NCBI GenBank assembly: GCA_964596985.1
Contig: CAZQWG010000003.1
Location: 62,001 to 126,000 of the forward strand
DNA from: GCA-020345945 sp964596985
Lineage (GTDB): Archaea; Thermoproteota; Bathyarchaeia; RBG-16-48-13; GCA-020345945
DNA length: 64,000 nucleotides
Direction: 5' to 3'
Positions 26,201 to 35,700 of the stretch are shown here, piece after piece. The notes beneath the pieces were generated by a model, which searched no databases, was not told the DNA's origin, and was given only the letters and a program-made list of their open reading frames with translations. Position 1 is the first letter of the stretch, and each line of letters starts with the position of its first letter. The position numbers and the translations under genes were made by a program.

Positions 26201-28148
26201 GTACCCAGTCAGCTAGGTCGAGGGAGTGTATGTCGGTGATCGATCCTATGCCATCTACCTGGACTTGCGTATTTCCGAGCGTGTAGCCTGGGGGCGCTGC
26301 CACAGTAAGGGAACCGGACCCTCCTGAGACAGGTGCCTGCTGCTCATAGCTAAACAGCTCTGTGCAAGCGAAGGCATCACCCACAGGATCCACACCATCC
26401 ACGCAGAGTAGCCGCTGCCTGAATTCGGAGATTGGGGAGAAGACCTCAAACCCGCTAGCCTCGTCGATACCCGCGGCTATCCCCCTGAAGAGCACGGACC
26501 CACTAGATATACCAGGTTCAATATGTGCCTCGTAAGCCCAGAGGAAGCGTTGAGATTCTCCCCCTAGAATATCTGCGTATGGTGGCGAGGCGTCCTGAAT
26601 AAGAGAGAGGTGAACCCCCTCGTCTGGGACTGCTTCAATAGCGGGGATGACAGATAGGGCTGCCGCCTCGCCATCATTGAAGACATCCATGGCAACGAGT
26701 ATCAGCTCCCCTCCCTCTTCACTCGGGTAAGAAGATGTTTGGATTGAGGCGGTCAGGATGGCAGGCGCGGTAAATAGAACCCTCTGGTCGCTGATGGAAT
26801 GGTGTGTAGTGTAGACACTCAACAGCCCAGCTTCAGGGTCATAGTTCCAGACGTAGTCTTGGATGCTGTTCTCTACGCTGTGGACTGCCGCGTTGGAAGG
26901 GAGGTGGTACTGGGTTAGGGTGGTGGTTCCAGTGGGTGCATAGACTTGTGCGTATACGGCGTCAGGAGTTCCTCCAGCATCGATGAGGGTCCCATCGGTG
27001 GAGACGGCTAATGGCTGTCCGCCGCTTAGGAGGAGGATGGTATTGCTAGGGTTGGTTTGCTGTTGGGTTGAAGGCTTCCATTCTAAGTAGCTCTTTGAGT
27101 ATTCGAGCTGATCGAGGAGGTGGTGGAAGTCGGGGAAGCTCTCCCTGTATTCGTGAATGTAGCCGTCAAGCTCGTCAAGACGGTGTGGGTCGAGGCTCGC
27201 TCTTACCTCCTCGATCTGGCTGGAGACCATCCCTTGGAAGTTCAGCCTCTCCTGAAGGTCGTATGGGGCGACTACGCATAGTCGTTTATCCTCCTCTAAG
27301 TTGATGTGGAGCTTGCCGAGGAGATGGCATCCATCCCAGACCTTGACGACATATTGACCGTTTTCTAAGGTGTGTGGGTAGTAGAAGTAGCCCTCGTAGG
27401 TGTATCGGCGGGCCCAATCCCCACCGAGACCTCGTTGGTCTCTGAGGGGCTTCTTGGTCAGGGAGTCGATGATCTCGCTGGCATCCCCTTTCTTGACGCC
27501 GTACTCGTAGAACCATGAACGGCGTACTGAGCCCTCCTCTTGGAAGATGTACTGGTAGGGTAGCTCCCTGCAGATGCCGACCGTATGGTTATTTTCATCA
27601 ACTACCCTAGCTAGTTCGAGGCGGACGGTTGAGTTGTCTAGGAACCGGCGGTAGAGACCGTAGCCTGGTGGCTTCTCCCATGCAGCATACCGCTTGTACG
27701 ACCCTTCACCGAACCCCTCAGAGTCGAAGACCCGGATGCTCTGGATAAAGAAGAACTGCTCGATCGTAAGCACGTACTCGTGCCTCCAAGGGTCGGAGGC
27801 GTTGAAGTAGATAGGGGAGACAGGGATCTCCTTTCTGTTTTTGGTGACGGTTAGGCGATAGTTCTCAGCAGGCGGAAGAAGGAAATCTGCAGTGCCGTCC
27901 ACGGTGTTCTTCTCTGACAAAGTCTCGCTAGTTCGGTTATCGATGATGCTGATTGTGACGTTGTCGAGGCGGTTGTACTGGCGGTTCAGAACCCCTATAG
28001 TGACTTGGACCTTTGTGGGAGCGAGGGTGGAGGCGGTGAAGACGGTCAACGACACGAAAATGACGAGAATAAAGAGGGGTAGGACTAGACGCTTGGATCT
28101 GAAGGTGAACGGAACATGTTTTGTCCAGCGTGAAGCACGCCTCCTCAA
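23211..28148 (-). CDS. Giant surface-anchored multidomain protein
   Basis: A 1645-residue extracellular protein. After a basic N-terminus (RSKR) comes a hydrophobic signal or anchor (LVLPLFILVIFVSLTVFTAS, about 21-40). The protein ends with a transmembrane helix (IIQAALALFMLGLAVWFGSWLAY) and a short cytoplasmic tail. Between lie beta-rich Ig/FN3- and carboxypeptidase-regulatory-like repeats (for example RLSVKLRDVDGKPLPGA), Asn-glycosylation sequons and Trp-rich lectin-like stretches. It shares CxDxVDPVGDxF, a NAxL..Y..G module and the last Ig-like domain with the 1267-residue protein at 41154-44957. Likely an adhesin, mating-surface or S-layer-associated protein. A TGTTTAAATA promoter lies about 70 bases upstream. 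Confidence 0.75.
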   Translation of the reverse strand: MRRRASRWTKHVPFTFRSKRLVLPLFILVIFVSLTVFTASTLAPTKVQVTIGVLNRQYNRLDNVTISIIDNRTSETLSEKNTVDGTADFLLPPAENYRLTVTKNRKEIPVSPIYFNASDPWRHEYVLTIEQFFFIQSIRVFDSEGFGEGSYKRYAAWEKPPGYGLYRRFLDNSTVRLELARVVDENNHTVGICRELPYQYIFQEEGSVRRSWFYEYGVKKGDASEIIDSLTKKPLRDQRGLGGDWARRYTYEGYFYYPHTLENGQYVVKVWDGCHLLGKLHINLEEDKRLCVVAPYDLQERLNFQGMVSSQIEEVRASLDPHRLDELDGYIHEYRESFPDFHHLLDQLEYSKSYLEWKPSTQQQTNPSNTILLLSGGQPLAVSTDGTLIDAGGTPDAVYAQVYAPTGTTTLTQYHLPSNAAVHSVENSIQDYVWNYDPEAGLLSVYTTHHSISDQRVLFTAPAILTASIQTSSYPSEEGGELILVAMDVFNDGEAAALSVIPAIEAVPDEGVHLSLIQDASPPYADILGGESQRFLWAYEAHIEPGISSGSVLFRGIAAGIDEASGFEVFSPISEFRQRLLCVDGVDPVGDAFACTELFSYEQQAPVSGGSGSLTVAAPPGYTLGNTQVQVDGIGSITDIHSLDLADWVLKNVDASQRYLQFATTSTSSLGGSAQQTVDLSMYDPAVVSSIVLEFEHYRAKASAAYEYLVNGGYETGGTSPWWRGWTADLGFGDCGVQGWYAEGSYAYVVRAWRNSGSRGVVTWHNAPAEPLPLCNEVFLRGMKIKTDDKFYNGEIQLIVKVSDGREKQLWSTGTFSGARSYGAQVWRLNDYFGWSSDVRVEWVAWRFWTSSSQQSTFSIDGFSLATRHTDGPETAQFGEQTKTIYPDKSPEEGGWHAESWDLTQHKDTLLGGLRSLSFEFIHRQDGWGVEGRNGHMATSGQGADYRVRNVRLKITVNGAKLTYPEGSLTLTDTDWHMLEGFTGGEIGVVGADTTLHLRAVAESQGPTDSHAIALTPGTPASHRIIAQLTPPTSPPTGTSYNNYHADIALPETYTNVAVKGPNGELLLEGVEYVRDPATGVLTVLAEAFNSHPSGVFTILANSPNRLTASSTIRSDLDTIRFYFSGEEGYLTLGTSWELTVHDPEGAESHSESGLVSTGVDQEAGAFTISPDSREGLYKARMVWWNGAEGGVVEQLFRVCRLSVKLRDVDGKPLPGASARIEWEGETVSMVSGSDGGLARSLIPGSYGLRVVWCGVEVLHDMYVVAESTAITGVCRVGDLNIKAITRGGQAVSDAVIRIAGQEYVVDGEGMVSLLQQPFASYPVEVYYMGMKVASTALVLASSSLSTIACNVDSVTGKVPAEVVSEVPIHSSSYDEATRTYHLSFDAPAGEHLAKIVTAQKPLAVYVDEEPAQEVLSESVLTAGSWLYDEALGVGLVRFHGGSIHTLTVKWPLPSIPTTDAVKGEELGDDSPSGPRGPHISWVGVDGVRLEGDTAEVDHGSSRVLSVVVSAIERSNMGASAQVVLVCLDGTQLVYSMRLSRQIQTRRFFAVDIPVSDLEPGTYTVIITMTNTEGETDSLTLRIQIRPKNGEATAPPVQPQTPIIQAALALFMLGLAVWFGSWLAYANRITFTPLSQSPSPATYTP

Positions 28149-28202
28149 CGCCCGGATGGCGAGTACGCTGGAGAGGTCGAGGGTCGAGGCTATCCACCGG
28201 AA

Positions 28203-28227
28203 GTCTCGGTAGGAGACTATTTAAACA
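28203..28227 (-). promoter_or_regulatory. TGTTTAAATA promoter with adjacent hairpin
   Basis: The minus strand reads TGTTTAAATA at 28218-28227, followed directly by an inverted repeat GTCTC-n5-GAGAC (28203-28217). It belongs to the shared promoter class of the element. The inverted repeat may be an operator or a feature of the 5' leader. Confidence 0.5.
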
Positions 28228-28295
28228 CTTGAAAAGCTGTGGAGGAAGCATGGTTAGATTTCCAAATGGGAGGTTATGTTAACTTGATGGCGCAT

Positions 28296-28616
28296 TCATC
28301 TGCCTGTTAACCTTCGGCACATCGGGCAGAAAAAGCGTGGTTGGTAAGAAATCTTGCACATGTTACCGATTATTGGGTAGATCATGTTTCCGATCAATGC
28401 TTGCTCTAAACTCAGAGTTCTCTCTTCTGAATTTGTGTAGAGTGCCTTGACTTTTTTCGCTCCGTAATCTTTCCCTCGATTTATTGCACTCTGAATTTCC
28501 GATACCATTCTCCCTGCTCCGGCTTTTCCGATGTATCTTATTTGTAGATCGACATTTGCGAACAGGTAAACTCCTTCCCTATGTTCAAAAGTTCCATAAT
28601 TATCTAATCTCTCCAC
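28296..28616 (-). CDS. GIY-YIG nuclease-like protein
   Basis: A 106-residue protein with a short GIY-YIG core: GVYLFAN (15-21), RYIGKAGAGR (27-36), and later SLEQALIGNMIYP whose Glu is in the catalytic position. A C-terminal CPMC could bind zinc with a partner Cys (MCKISY). Such small proteins are single-strand-nicking or repair-type nucleases. The local DNA is AT-rich, unlike the flanking surface-protein gene, so it was probably acquired separately. Confidence 0.7.
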   Translation of the reverse strand: MERLDNYGTFEHREGVYLFANVDLQIRYIGKAGAGRMVSEIQSAINRGKDYGAKKVKALYTNSEERTLSLEQALIGNMIYPIIGNMCKISYQPRFFCPMCRRLTGR

Positions 28617-28827
28617 CCAGTATAACTGACATCTCTATAATCGAAATGATCAGAAGGGTTCCAAAATCATCTTGTTGCCGTTCCTAATGACTCAATATTC
28701 AAGTATATCCGTCGCACATCTATACATTTGACCTGCTTCTTTTCTGGTTAAGTACTAAATAGAATTCTAGGGAAGAAGAATGAGAGTTTACAGTCTGTCT
28801 AATGAAAATAATGGAAGGTGAAAAGAG

Positions 28828-29382
28828 ATGAGATTCTACTTTGATATTGAAACTTACAGTCGTGCAGGGTATCCACAATTCACCGATAAGGTGATTGCTA
28901 TTGCCTTCAAGGGATTAGATACAAAATTGAAATTGCTTGCGGAATGGAAGACTAGTGAGAAGGAAATCTTGGAAGGGTTTTTCGATCATGTGAAAGGTCG
29001 ATTGGAAGAAGGCATAAGAACCGAGCTGATCGGTTACAATGTACTAAGGTTTGATCTACCCTTTCTCATCATTAGAGCATTTCATCATAAGTTAGATAGC
29101 CTTGAGAATCTTCAAGGAATTATTCATGAAACCTACACCAAAGACCTGATCCAGTGCCTACTGCCATACAATAATTTCACATTTGCTGGTTTGAACAGTC
29201 TGAACGTAGCAAGCCGACTAGGGATACCAATTCAATACGCTGGTAGGGATGTGAAGGAATTTTATGAGAATCGGGAATATGATAAAATTGAGGAGCATAT
29301 AGGGAGCGATGTACTCTTCGTGGAGCGTCTAGATCAGGTTCTTCGAGAAAAGACATTCTCTAATGAGATCCTGAAATTATAG
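28828..29382 (+). CDS. DEDD-family 3'-5' exonuclease
   Basis: A 184-residue RNase H-fold exonuclease. Exo I is FDIETYS (Asp6, Glu8), Exo II YNVLRFDLPF (Asn/Asp), and Exo III near EEHIGSDVLFVERL. It resembles the detached proofreading-like domains of family B polymerases. Substrate is probably single-stranded or frayed DNA; RNA is not excluded. GGAAGGTGA lies a few bases before the ATG and supports the start. It is AT-rich. Its last codons overlap the end of a dead transposase gene on the other strand. Confidence 0.75.
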   Translation: MRFYFDIETYSRAGYPQFTDKVIAIAFKGLDTKLKLLAEWKTSEKEILEGFFDHVKGRLEEGIRTELIGYNVLRFDLPFLIIRAFHHKLDSLENLQGIIHETYTKDLIQCLLPYNNFTFAGLNSLNVASRLGIPIQYAGRDVKEFYENREYDKIEEHIGSDVLFVERLDQVLREKTFSNEILKL

Positions 29383-29775
29383 AAAGAGAGACTCTCCTTC
29401 TTTTTTCCCTGTTTCATAGGCGTTCTGGATGATTGTGAGCCACTTGTTCTCGTCCTGGACTTCGATCCCGCAAGCTTCGGCGGAGGGTCTTACCATCCAG
29501 TCTATTGTGTTCTCTGATGTAGTTGTGGAAGATTTGATAGCCTTTCAGGATTGGCGTCTCTTTCTTCTTGAGTCCTCGTATGTCTCTCTGTCCCTAATCT
29601 CGCCGTTGAGCTGTTCCATCCTGTTGTTGTTCATGTTGCTTGAATATGTATATATCTGATGTGCTTGATTCGTGTGTCTTTCTTCATTGTCCAGAACTCT
29701 TTGTTGCAAGCTTTCTGGTATGCTGGCAACCGTCTATGATGAGAACTTTAGGTTTCTTCCCTGCCATTCTTCTTC
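29377..29775 (-). pseudogene. Remnant of a DDE transposase (IS6/IS240-like)
   Basis: Read with frame changes, the minus strand gives KPKVLIIDG, RLPAYQKACNKEFWTM, KHIRYIHIQ, NMNNNRMEQLNGEIRDRE, RGLKKKETPILKGYQIFHN, LDGKTPAEACGIEVQDEN and KWLTIIQNAYETG to a TAA at 29377. That is the second half of a DDE transposase of the type common in archaeal IS6/IS240-like elements, with the HNYIREH and GKTPAE landmarks. At least three frameshifts kill it and the N-terminal half is absent. No terminal repeats were identified. Confidence 0.7.
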
Positions 29776-29972
29776 GTCGCTATTGGACCAACTCCAAAGG
29801 AGGAATAACTGGGCTATTCAATGTTCAGAAAACCCATGAGACCTGAAATACTAAAAAAAACAAATCGAACATCACGATAGTTTTCTCTCAAATGCGTCGA
29901 GAGTTGACAGGCAGACGAATGCGCTATCAAGTTAACGGATCCGTTTCTCGAAATCCTCATAACCTACCATCA

Positions 29973-29996
29973 TTGTAATCTACGTTGTAATCTACG
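29973..29996. repeat. Tandem 12-base repeat before the restriction operon
   Basis: TTGTAATCTACG occurs twice head to tail with no gap, 33 bases upstream of the GTG start of the RecB-like gene. It could be an operator or a transcription-factor site for that operon. Confidence 0.5.
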
Positions 29997-30028
29997 CGAA
30001 CACGCCCTGTCCTTCTGGGTGACCCTGG

Positions 30029-32776
30029 GTGGCCTCTCTCCTGGAAGAAATCCTATCAAGACCGTTTAAGCTATCTGATGAACAAAAAGCAGCTGTATTA
30101 TCCGATTCTCGCTATACTCGTGTGGTTGCTGGCGCTGGAGCTGGCAAAACGGAGACGATCACTCGTAGGATTGCCTACTTGCTTCTTGTTGATGGGGCAG
30201 CCCCGTCTTCCATAGTTGCCTTCACTTTCACGGAGAAGGCAGCTAAGAGTATGAAGAGCCGCATCTACCAGAGAGTTGAGCAGATAGCTGGTCCAGCAGC
30301 TACGGCGAATCTGGGTGAGATGTATGTGGGGACTATTCACGCTTACGCGAAGCGAGTGCTTGACGATTACTTCGGGTACGGTAATTACAGTGTTCTTGAT
30401 GATAACCAAGAAATTGCCTATATGATGAGGCATGGTCATAGTCTGCGAATTAACGAGTTCGGAGATTACTATGCTGATGCCTGTCGCAAGTTCCTTCGAA
30501 CAGTTGAGATGGTTCAGAGTGAACTGCTAGAAGACGATGTTTTCAAAAATCATGCCAAAGACTTCTTCGGATGTTATCAACGCTACAGGGAATTGCTAGA
30601 GAAACATAAGCAGCTCACTTTTGGACGGATGATTTCGGAGGTGGTTCACAGACTCAGGGATGCTCCTGAGACCTTGAGCCACGTGAAACACCTGATTGTT
30701 GATGAGTACCAGGATATCAATAGAGCTCAGCAAGAGTTCATTAGGCTGATTGGGAGTCACGGTAGCATCTATGTTGTCGGAGACCCTAGACAGAGCATCT
30801 ATCAGTGGCGTGGCTCAGATCAGAGGCTTTTCGACGAGTTTATTGGGATGTTTCCAAGGACTAGGAGCTTCGATATCACCGAGAATAGGAGGAGCACAAA
30901 AAAGACAGTTGTGAACGCGAATCACTTCGCCAACACTTTCACAACCATAAAAGTTAGACCAATGACGCCTACCAGGAACTCCGAAGGGTTCTTGGGAGTG
31001 GCCTCCCTTGAGTTCCCAGAGGACGAAGCAAGGTGGATAACTGATCAGATTGAAGATATAGTTATGAAAAATGGGCAGTTACGGTTTTCGGATATAGGTA
31101 TCTTGACACGGTCTGTTAGCACAGCCGCTGAACCACTGATTAACGAGTTCAAGCGCAGACATATCCCGTACATCGTGGGAGGCAAGGTGGGTCTCTTTAA
31201 GAGGGATGAGGCCCAAGCGGTGGGGCAGATATTTGCCTGGTTCTGGGATGATGGCTTCTGGGTTCCTGATCCTTGGAAGTGGAGTGAGCAGATCGTCGGA
31301 GAGGACCTGTTGACCTCTGCTCTCAACCATTGGAACCAGATCCACAGTCACGGTGTTCCGACGAACGCCGAAGATCGGCTCCGAGAGATAAAGTCTGAGT
31401 TGAGTAAGAGGAGGAGTCGATACCATAACTTTAGCGAGATCTATCAGGATGTTTTGATGACTCTCGGGTTCCATAACCTAGATTTCAGTGACCGTGGTAA
31501 CGCTGCAGTCATGGCTAACTTGGGGCGGTTTAACAATCTTTTGACAGACTATGAGACGACCAATCGCATTGGGGGACGTCGTCCCAGGTGGGAACGCGAT
31601 CTTCGCGGACTATGCTGGTTCATGAACAGCTATGGTCTTCAGGCCTATGAGGAGCAACCCTCCGATGACATTCGCGGTATCGATGCGGTTCAGGTGATGA
31701 CCATTCATCAGGCGAAGGGGTTAGAGTGGCCCTTCGTATTCTTGTTTAGCCTCACCGACATCCGGTTTCCACCCCGGGCTGTGGGTCGTCAGGAGAAGTG
31801 GTGCGGTGTTCCACGTGACCTGTTTGACGCTGACAGATATGAGGGAAGCGAGGAGGATGAGCGGCGTCTGTTTTACGTGGCCATCACTAGACCTAGGGAT
31901 GCGCTGGTCTTGAGCTATTTCAGGAGGATGGGTCGCTCTGTTCCTAAGAGCCGGTTCTTGGACGATGTTGATGAGTCGACGTTGTCTGAGCTGGAAGGTG
32001 GTCTCCCGCCTCTTGCACTGACGTCGCAGAGTTTGGGCGAGGAGCTCCAGACATTTGGGGCCTCCGAAATCGTAGCCTACAATAGGTGTCCCTACATGTA
32101 TCTTCTGAGGGATCTATGGGGTTACCAGCCCGGCTTCGTCCAGGCGATTGACTATGGTCCAGCTCTCCACTACTGCTTGAGGGTTGCTGGGGATCTGATC
32201 CGTAATGTGGGTCTTGACCCTAGGACCGCTGTGGCCTCAGCCGTGGACGAGAACTTTCATATGGCGTATGTTTCAGGCCCCGTTTTTGACAGCTTCAAGG
32301 ATGCAGCGAATCGGACGTTGACCGAGTTTGCTGACAAGTTTGGTGAGGACCTGACTCGGATCGAGGAGGTGGAGTATCGTCTGGAGTTCCCGCTTCAGAA
32401 CGATGATGGTGAAGGCGGCTCATCGGCAACGATTATGGGGCGTGTGGATGTTCTTCTCAGGGACATGGATGAGCTTGAGGTTCGCGACTACAAGACCGCA
32501 GTGGATGACTTGACTAAAGGGGAAGCTGCCACCCAGATCAGGCTCTACACTTTAGGTCTACTCGGTATGGAGCGTAATGTGACGAAGGGCTCTATTGCCG
32601 ATCTCACCGAGCCTTCAGTTGATCCGGTAGAGATAGACGAGGCTTCGCTGGCTCAGACGAAGACCAACGCTGAAGCTACGGTGAACAGGATCGTGAACCG
32701 AGACTTTAATCCGTGTCCGGGGGATTCTTGTACCCGATGTGACTTTAAGACCATATGTAGGTGGAGTGTTGCCTAG
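30029..32776 (+). CDS. RecB/AddA-like UvrD helicase with Fe-S nuclease domain
   Basis: A 915-residue SF1A helicase fused to a nuclease. Helicase motifs: VVAGAGAGKTET (33-44), LIVDEYQDIN, VVGDPRQSIYQWRGSD, VMTIHQAKGLEWP and LFYVAITRPRD. The C-terminal 250 residues are a RecB/Cas4-type PD-(D/E)XK domain: EIVAYNRCPYMYLL, MGRVDVLLRD, EVRDYKTA, and cysteines C901, C904 and C910 that with the upstream NRCP Cys would hold a 4Fe-4S cluster. The start is GTG. Its stop abuts the ATG of the Mod gene at 32777, so the helicase-nuclease is part of one operon with Mod and Res. Expected activity: processive unwinding and degradation of DNA. Confidence 0.88.
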   Translation: MASLLEEILSRPFKLSDEQKAAVLSDSRYTRVVAGAGAGKTETITRRIAYLLLVDGAAPSSIVAFTFTEKAAKSMKSRIYQRVEQIAGPAATANLGEMYVGTIHAYAKRVLDDYFGYGNYSVLDDNQEIAYMMRHGHSLRINEFGDYYADACRKFLRTVEMVQSELLEDDVFKNHAKDFFGCYQRYRELLEKHKQLTFGRMISEVVHRLRDAPETLSHVKHLIVDEYQDINRAQQEFIRLIGSHGSIYVVGDPRQSIYQWRGSDQRLFDEFIGMFPRTRSFDITENRRSTKKTVVNANHFANTFTTIKVRPMTPTRNSEGFLGVASLEFPEDEARWITDQIEDIVMKNGQLRFSDIGILTRSVSTAAEPLINEFKRRHIPYIVGGKVGLFKRDEAQAVGQIFAWFWDDGFWVPDPWKWSEQIVGEDLLTSALNHWNQIHSHGVPTNAEDRLREIKSELSKRRSRYHNFSEIYQDVLMTLGFHNLDFSDRGNAAVMANLGRFNNLLTDYETTNRIGGRRPRWERDLRGLCWFMNSYGLQAYEEQPSDDIRGIDAVQVMTIHQAKGLEWPFVFLFSLTDIRFPPRAVGRQEKWCGVPRDLFDADRYEGSEEDERRLFYVAITRPRDALVLSYFRRMGRSVPKSRFLDDVDESTLSELEGGLPPLALTSQSLGEELQTFGASEIVAYNRCPYMYLLRDLWGYQPGFVQAIDYGPALHYCLRVAGDLIRNVGLDPRTAVASAVDENFHMAYVSGPVFDSFKDAANRTLTEFADKFGEDLTRIEEVEYRLEFPLQNDDGEGGSSATIMGRVDVLLRDMDELEVRDYKTAVDDLTKGEAATQIRLYTLGLLGMERNVTKGSIADLTEPSVDPVEIDEASLAQTKTNAEATVNRIVNRDFNPCPGDSCTRCDFKTICRWSVA

Positions 32777-35700
32777 ATGAGTAGTGGGATGAGGAGTGCT
32801 GATAGAGCTAGGGGTTTGTTGAAGCAGCTTTTCCGAACCGAGAACGCGGACTTGGATTTTGGCATATACCGCATCATGAATTTCAAGCGAGCCGAGATCG
32901 AGCGGTTCATTGACAAGGACCTCATTGAGGCGGCTGAGGCCGAGTTCAAGGAATTCGCCGGGGCTGGGGCTGCTGAGCTTGAGAATGAGCTGGAGAAGCG
33001 CAAGAGGGAGATAAACGATTTCGTACCGGGCACTATCGGGGAGGATTGGGTGGTTCTAAAGAACCATGACCTGCCTAAAGTTAAGGAGTTTATCGGGGTT
33101 CTTGAGGAGTATCGGGCCGCCAGTTTATCCGAGGAGCAGGTCCAGGATGTCTTCAATCATGTCTACGAGTTCTTTTCACGGTACTATGAGGATGGGGATT
33201 TTATTCCCCGGACCCGCTACGGTGGCCGTGATAAGTACTTCATCCCGTACAATGGGGAGGAGGTTCTTCTCCACTGGTCTACAAAAGACATGTACTATGT
33301 TAAGACGGGCGAATACTTCAACAAGTACAGCTTCAGGGCTGGAAGGTTCAGGGTCACCTTCAAACTTGTACAGGCTCAGATTGAACAAGGGAATGTGAGG
33401 GGTGATAAGAAGTTTTTCATACTTCATTACGAGGACCCAGTTTACTTTGATGAGGCTTCAGGTGAGGTTGAGATACGGTTCAACTACAGAGTTCTTACCG
33501 ACGAGGAGAAAGAGAAGTACAGCGGACGCAAGACACAGGACGATCTGATTGATGAAGCTCTCACGAAGATCGGGTCCTCTCTAGGAGTAAGCTCGATCTC
33601 AGGAACATTACGTCCACACGGCGACGAAGAAAAGTCTTTGATGAGAAAGCATCTGGAGGCATATGTCGAGAGAAACACAAAAGACTTTTTCATCCACAAA
33701 GACTTGAAAAGCTTCCTTTCGAGGGAGCTTGAGTTTTACCTGAAGAACGAGGTATGGGACCTTAACACGCTTGAAAACACGTCGGAAAGTCAAACCAAGC
33801 TAATGATGGCTAAGGCGAAGGCAGTTCGAGGCATATCAACTAAGATCATCGAGTTCCTTGCACAGATAGAGGAATTTCAAAGGGAACTATTTGAAAAGAA
33901 GAAATTCGTTCTTAGAACCGATTATTGCATTACACTTGATCTTATACCTGAAGAGTTCTATGAAGAAATTGGAAAGAATGAAGAACAGGTTGAGGAATGG
34001 AGAGAATTATTCAATATTGAGGATGAAACAAAAGGAACATTGTTATCTATTAATAATGGAAGACCATTAAATCCTGAACTTCTTAAGGTTTACAAACACC
34101 TCGTATTGGATACTAGACATTTTGATGAAGACTTCAAGCTAAGATTACTGGAGGCTATTACAAACGAACAAGACTTAGACGACTTGCTCAACGGTCTTCT
34201 CATTAAGAGTGAAAACTTCCAAGCTCTAAATCTTATTTCGCAGAAATACAGAGAACGAGTAGAATGTATCTACATAGACCCGCCATACAATACAGGTGGT
34301 TCTCCGTTTCTTTACAAGAACAATTATAGACATTCAACTTGGTCTTCAATGATGCATAATGTCGTTGACAAATCAATAGAATTCCTTACAGCTAGTGGTG
34401 TTTTCATATCATCAATCGATGACTTTGAAGTCCACAAGTTAGGTTTTCTACTGGATAATACCTTCAGTGAAGATGGCATGCTCGGCATTTTAGTGGTCGA
34501 GAGTAAGCCATCAGGGCGAACCCAGGATCTCTTTCTGGCTACATGCCACGAGTACTACCTATTCTATTCACTCAATCCACAAGATGTTCGTATTAGGTTC
34601 TTTGAATTAGGTGAAGAAAGAACAAAAGCTTACAAGTATGAGGACGACATCTCGGCTTATAAATGGCGGGATTTTCTCCGGACTGGTGGCTATTCTACAC
34701 CTGAGGAAAGACCCAACTCGTATTACGCAATATATTACAACAATGACACAGGTAAAATTTCATTAGAGAAAGAGCCAAAGTCCATTGAGATATTACCCAT
34801 AGACAGTAATGGTCGTAAGCGAGTATGGCGGAAAACACGACCTTCGTTCCTCCGACATCTGAAACGAAATGAGATATCTGTCAGTAAAGGGCAATCAGAG
34901 TCGTACAAGGTCTACATTAAGGATCGGATAAAGAAGGGAATACGACCAAAAAGTGTTTGGACTGGATCAAAATACGATGCCTCAACCCATGGAACAAAAT
35001 TACTGAAATCTATGTTTGGAGGAGAACTATTAGGTTACTATACAACACCTCTTTATCCAAAATCACTCTATGCCATTCAGGATGTGCTGAGATGTGTAGT
35101 GAAAGACAATCAGGACGCATTAGTCTTTGATTTCTTTGCAGGTACAGGCACTACCGCTCACGCCGTTATCAACATGAACCAGCAGGATGGAGGCAGCCGC
35201 AAATACATTCTGGTAGAGATGGATGATTACTTTGATACGATCATGAAACCTAGGATTCAAAAAGTAATGTTCTCCGATGAATGGAAAGACGGAAGACCAT
35301 TGTCCGGTGATAGCCCCGGTGGTTTCTTCAAATATCAAATCTTAGAGCAGTATGAGGATACTTTGAACAATATTGAGTTTATTCAATCTGACAAATCAAT
35401 ACAAAGCAGATTGGATCGTATGCCTGATTATTTTCTTACCTATATGCTTGATTACGAAACTAAGGACAGTTCTACACGGATTTCCTTTGAACAGTTCAGA
35501 ACACCATTCGACTACAGAATCAAGACTATCAGTGGAGGGGAGGAAAGAGAAGAACTCGTGGACCTCGTTGAGACATTCAACTATCTTCTGGGTTTGCATA
35601 TCAACCGCCTTAGAGCCTTCAAAAACGGTGATCGACTCTACAGAGTAGTGTACGGAACCCGAGGAAATGAGCAAGTGGTTGTGATCTGGCGTGATATGCC

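Noticed and set aside
423..32776. OLD nuclease plus UvrD-type helicase as a Gabija system.
   Set aside because: The two genes are about 28 kb apart, in different compositional blocks, and the helicase is tied to Mod/Res instead.
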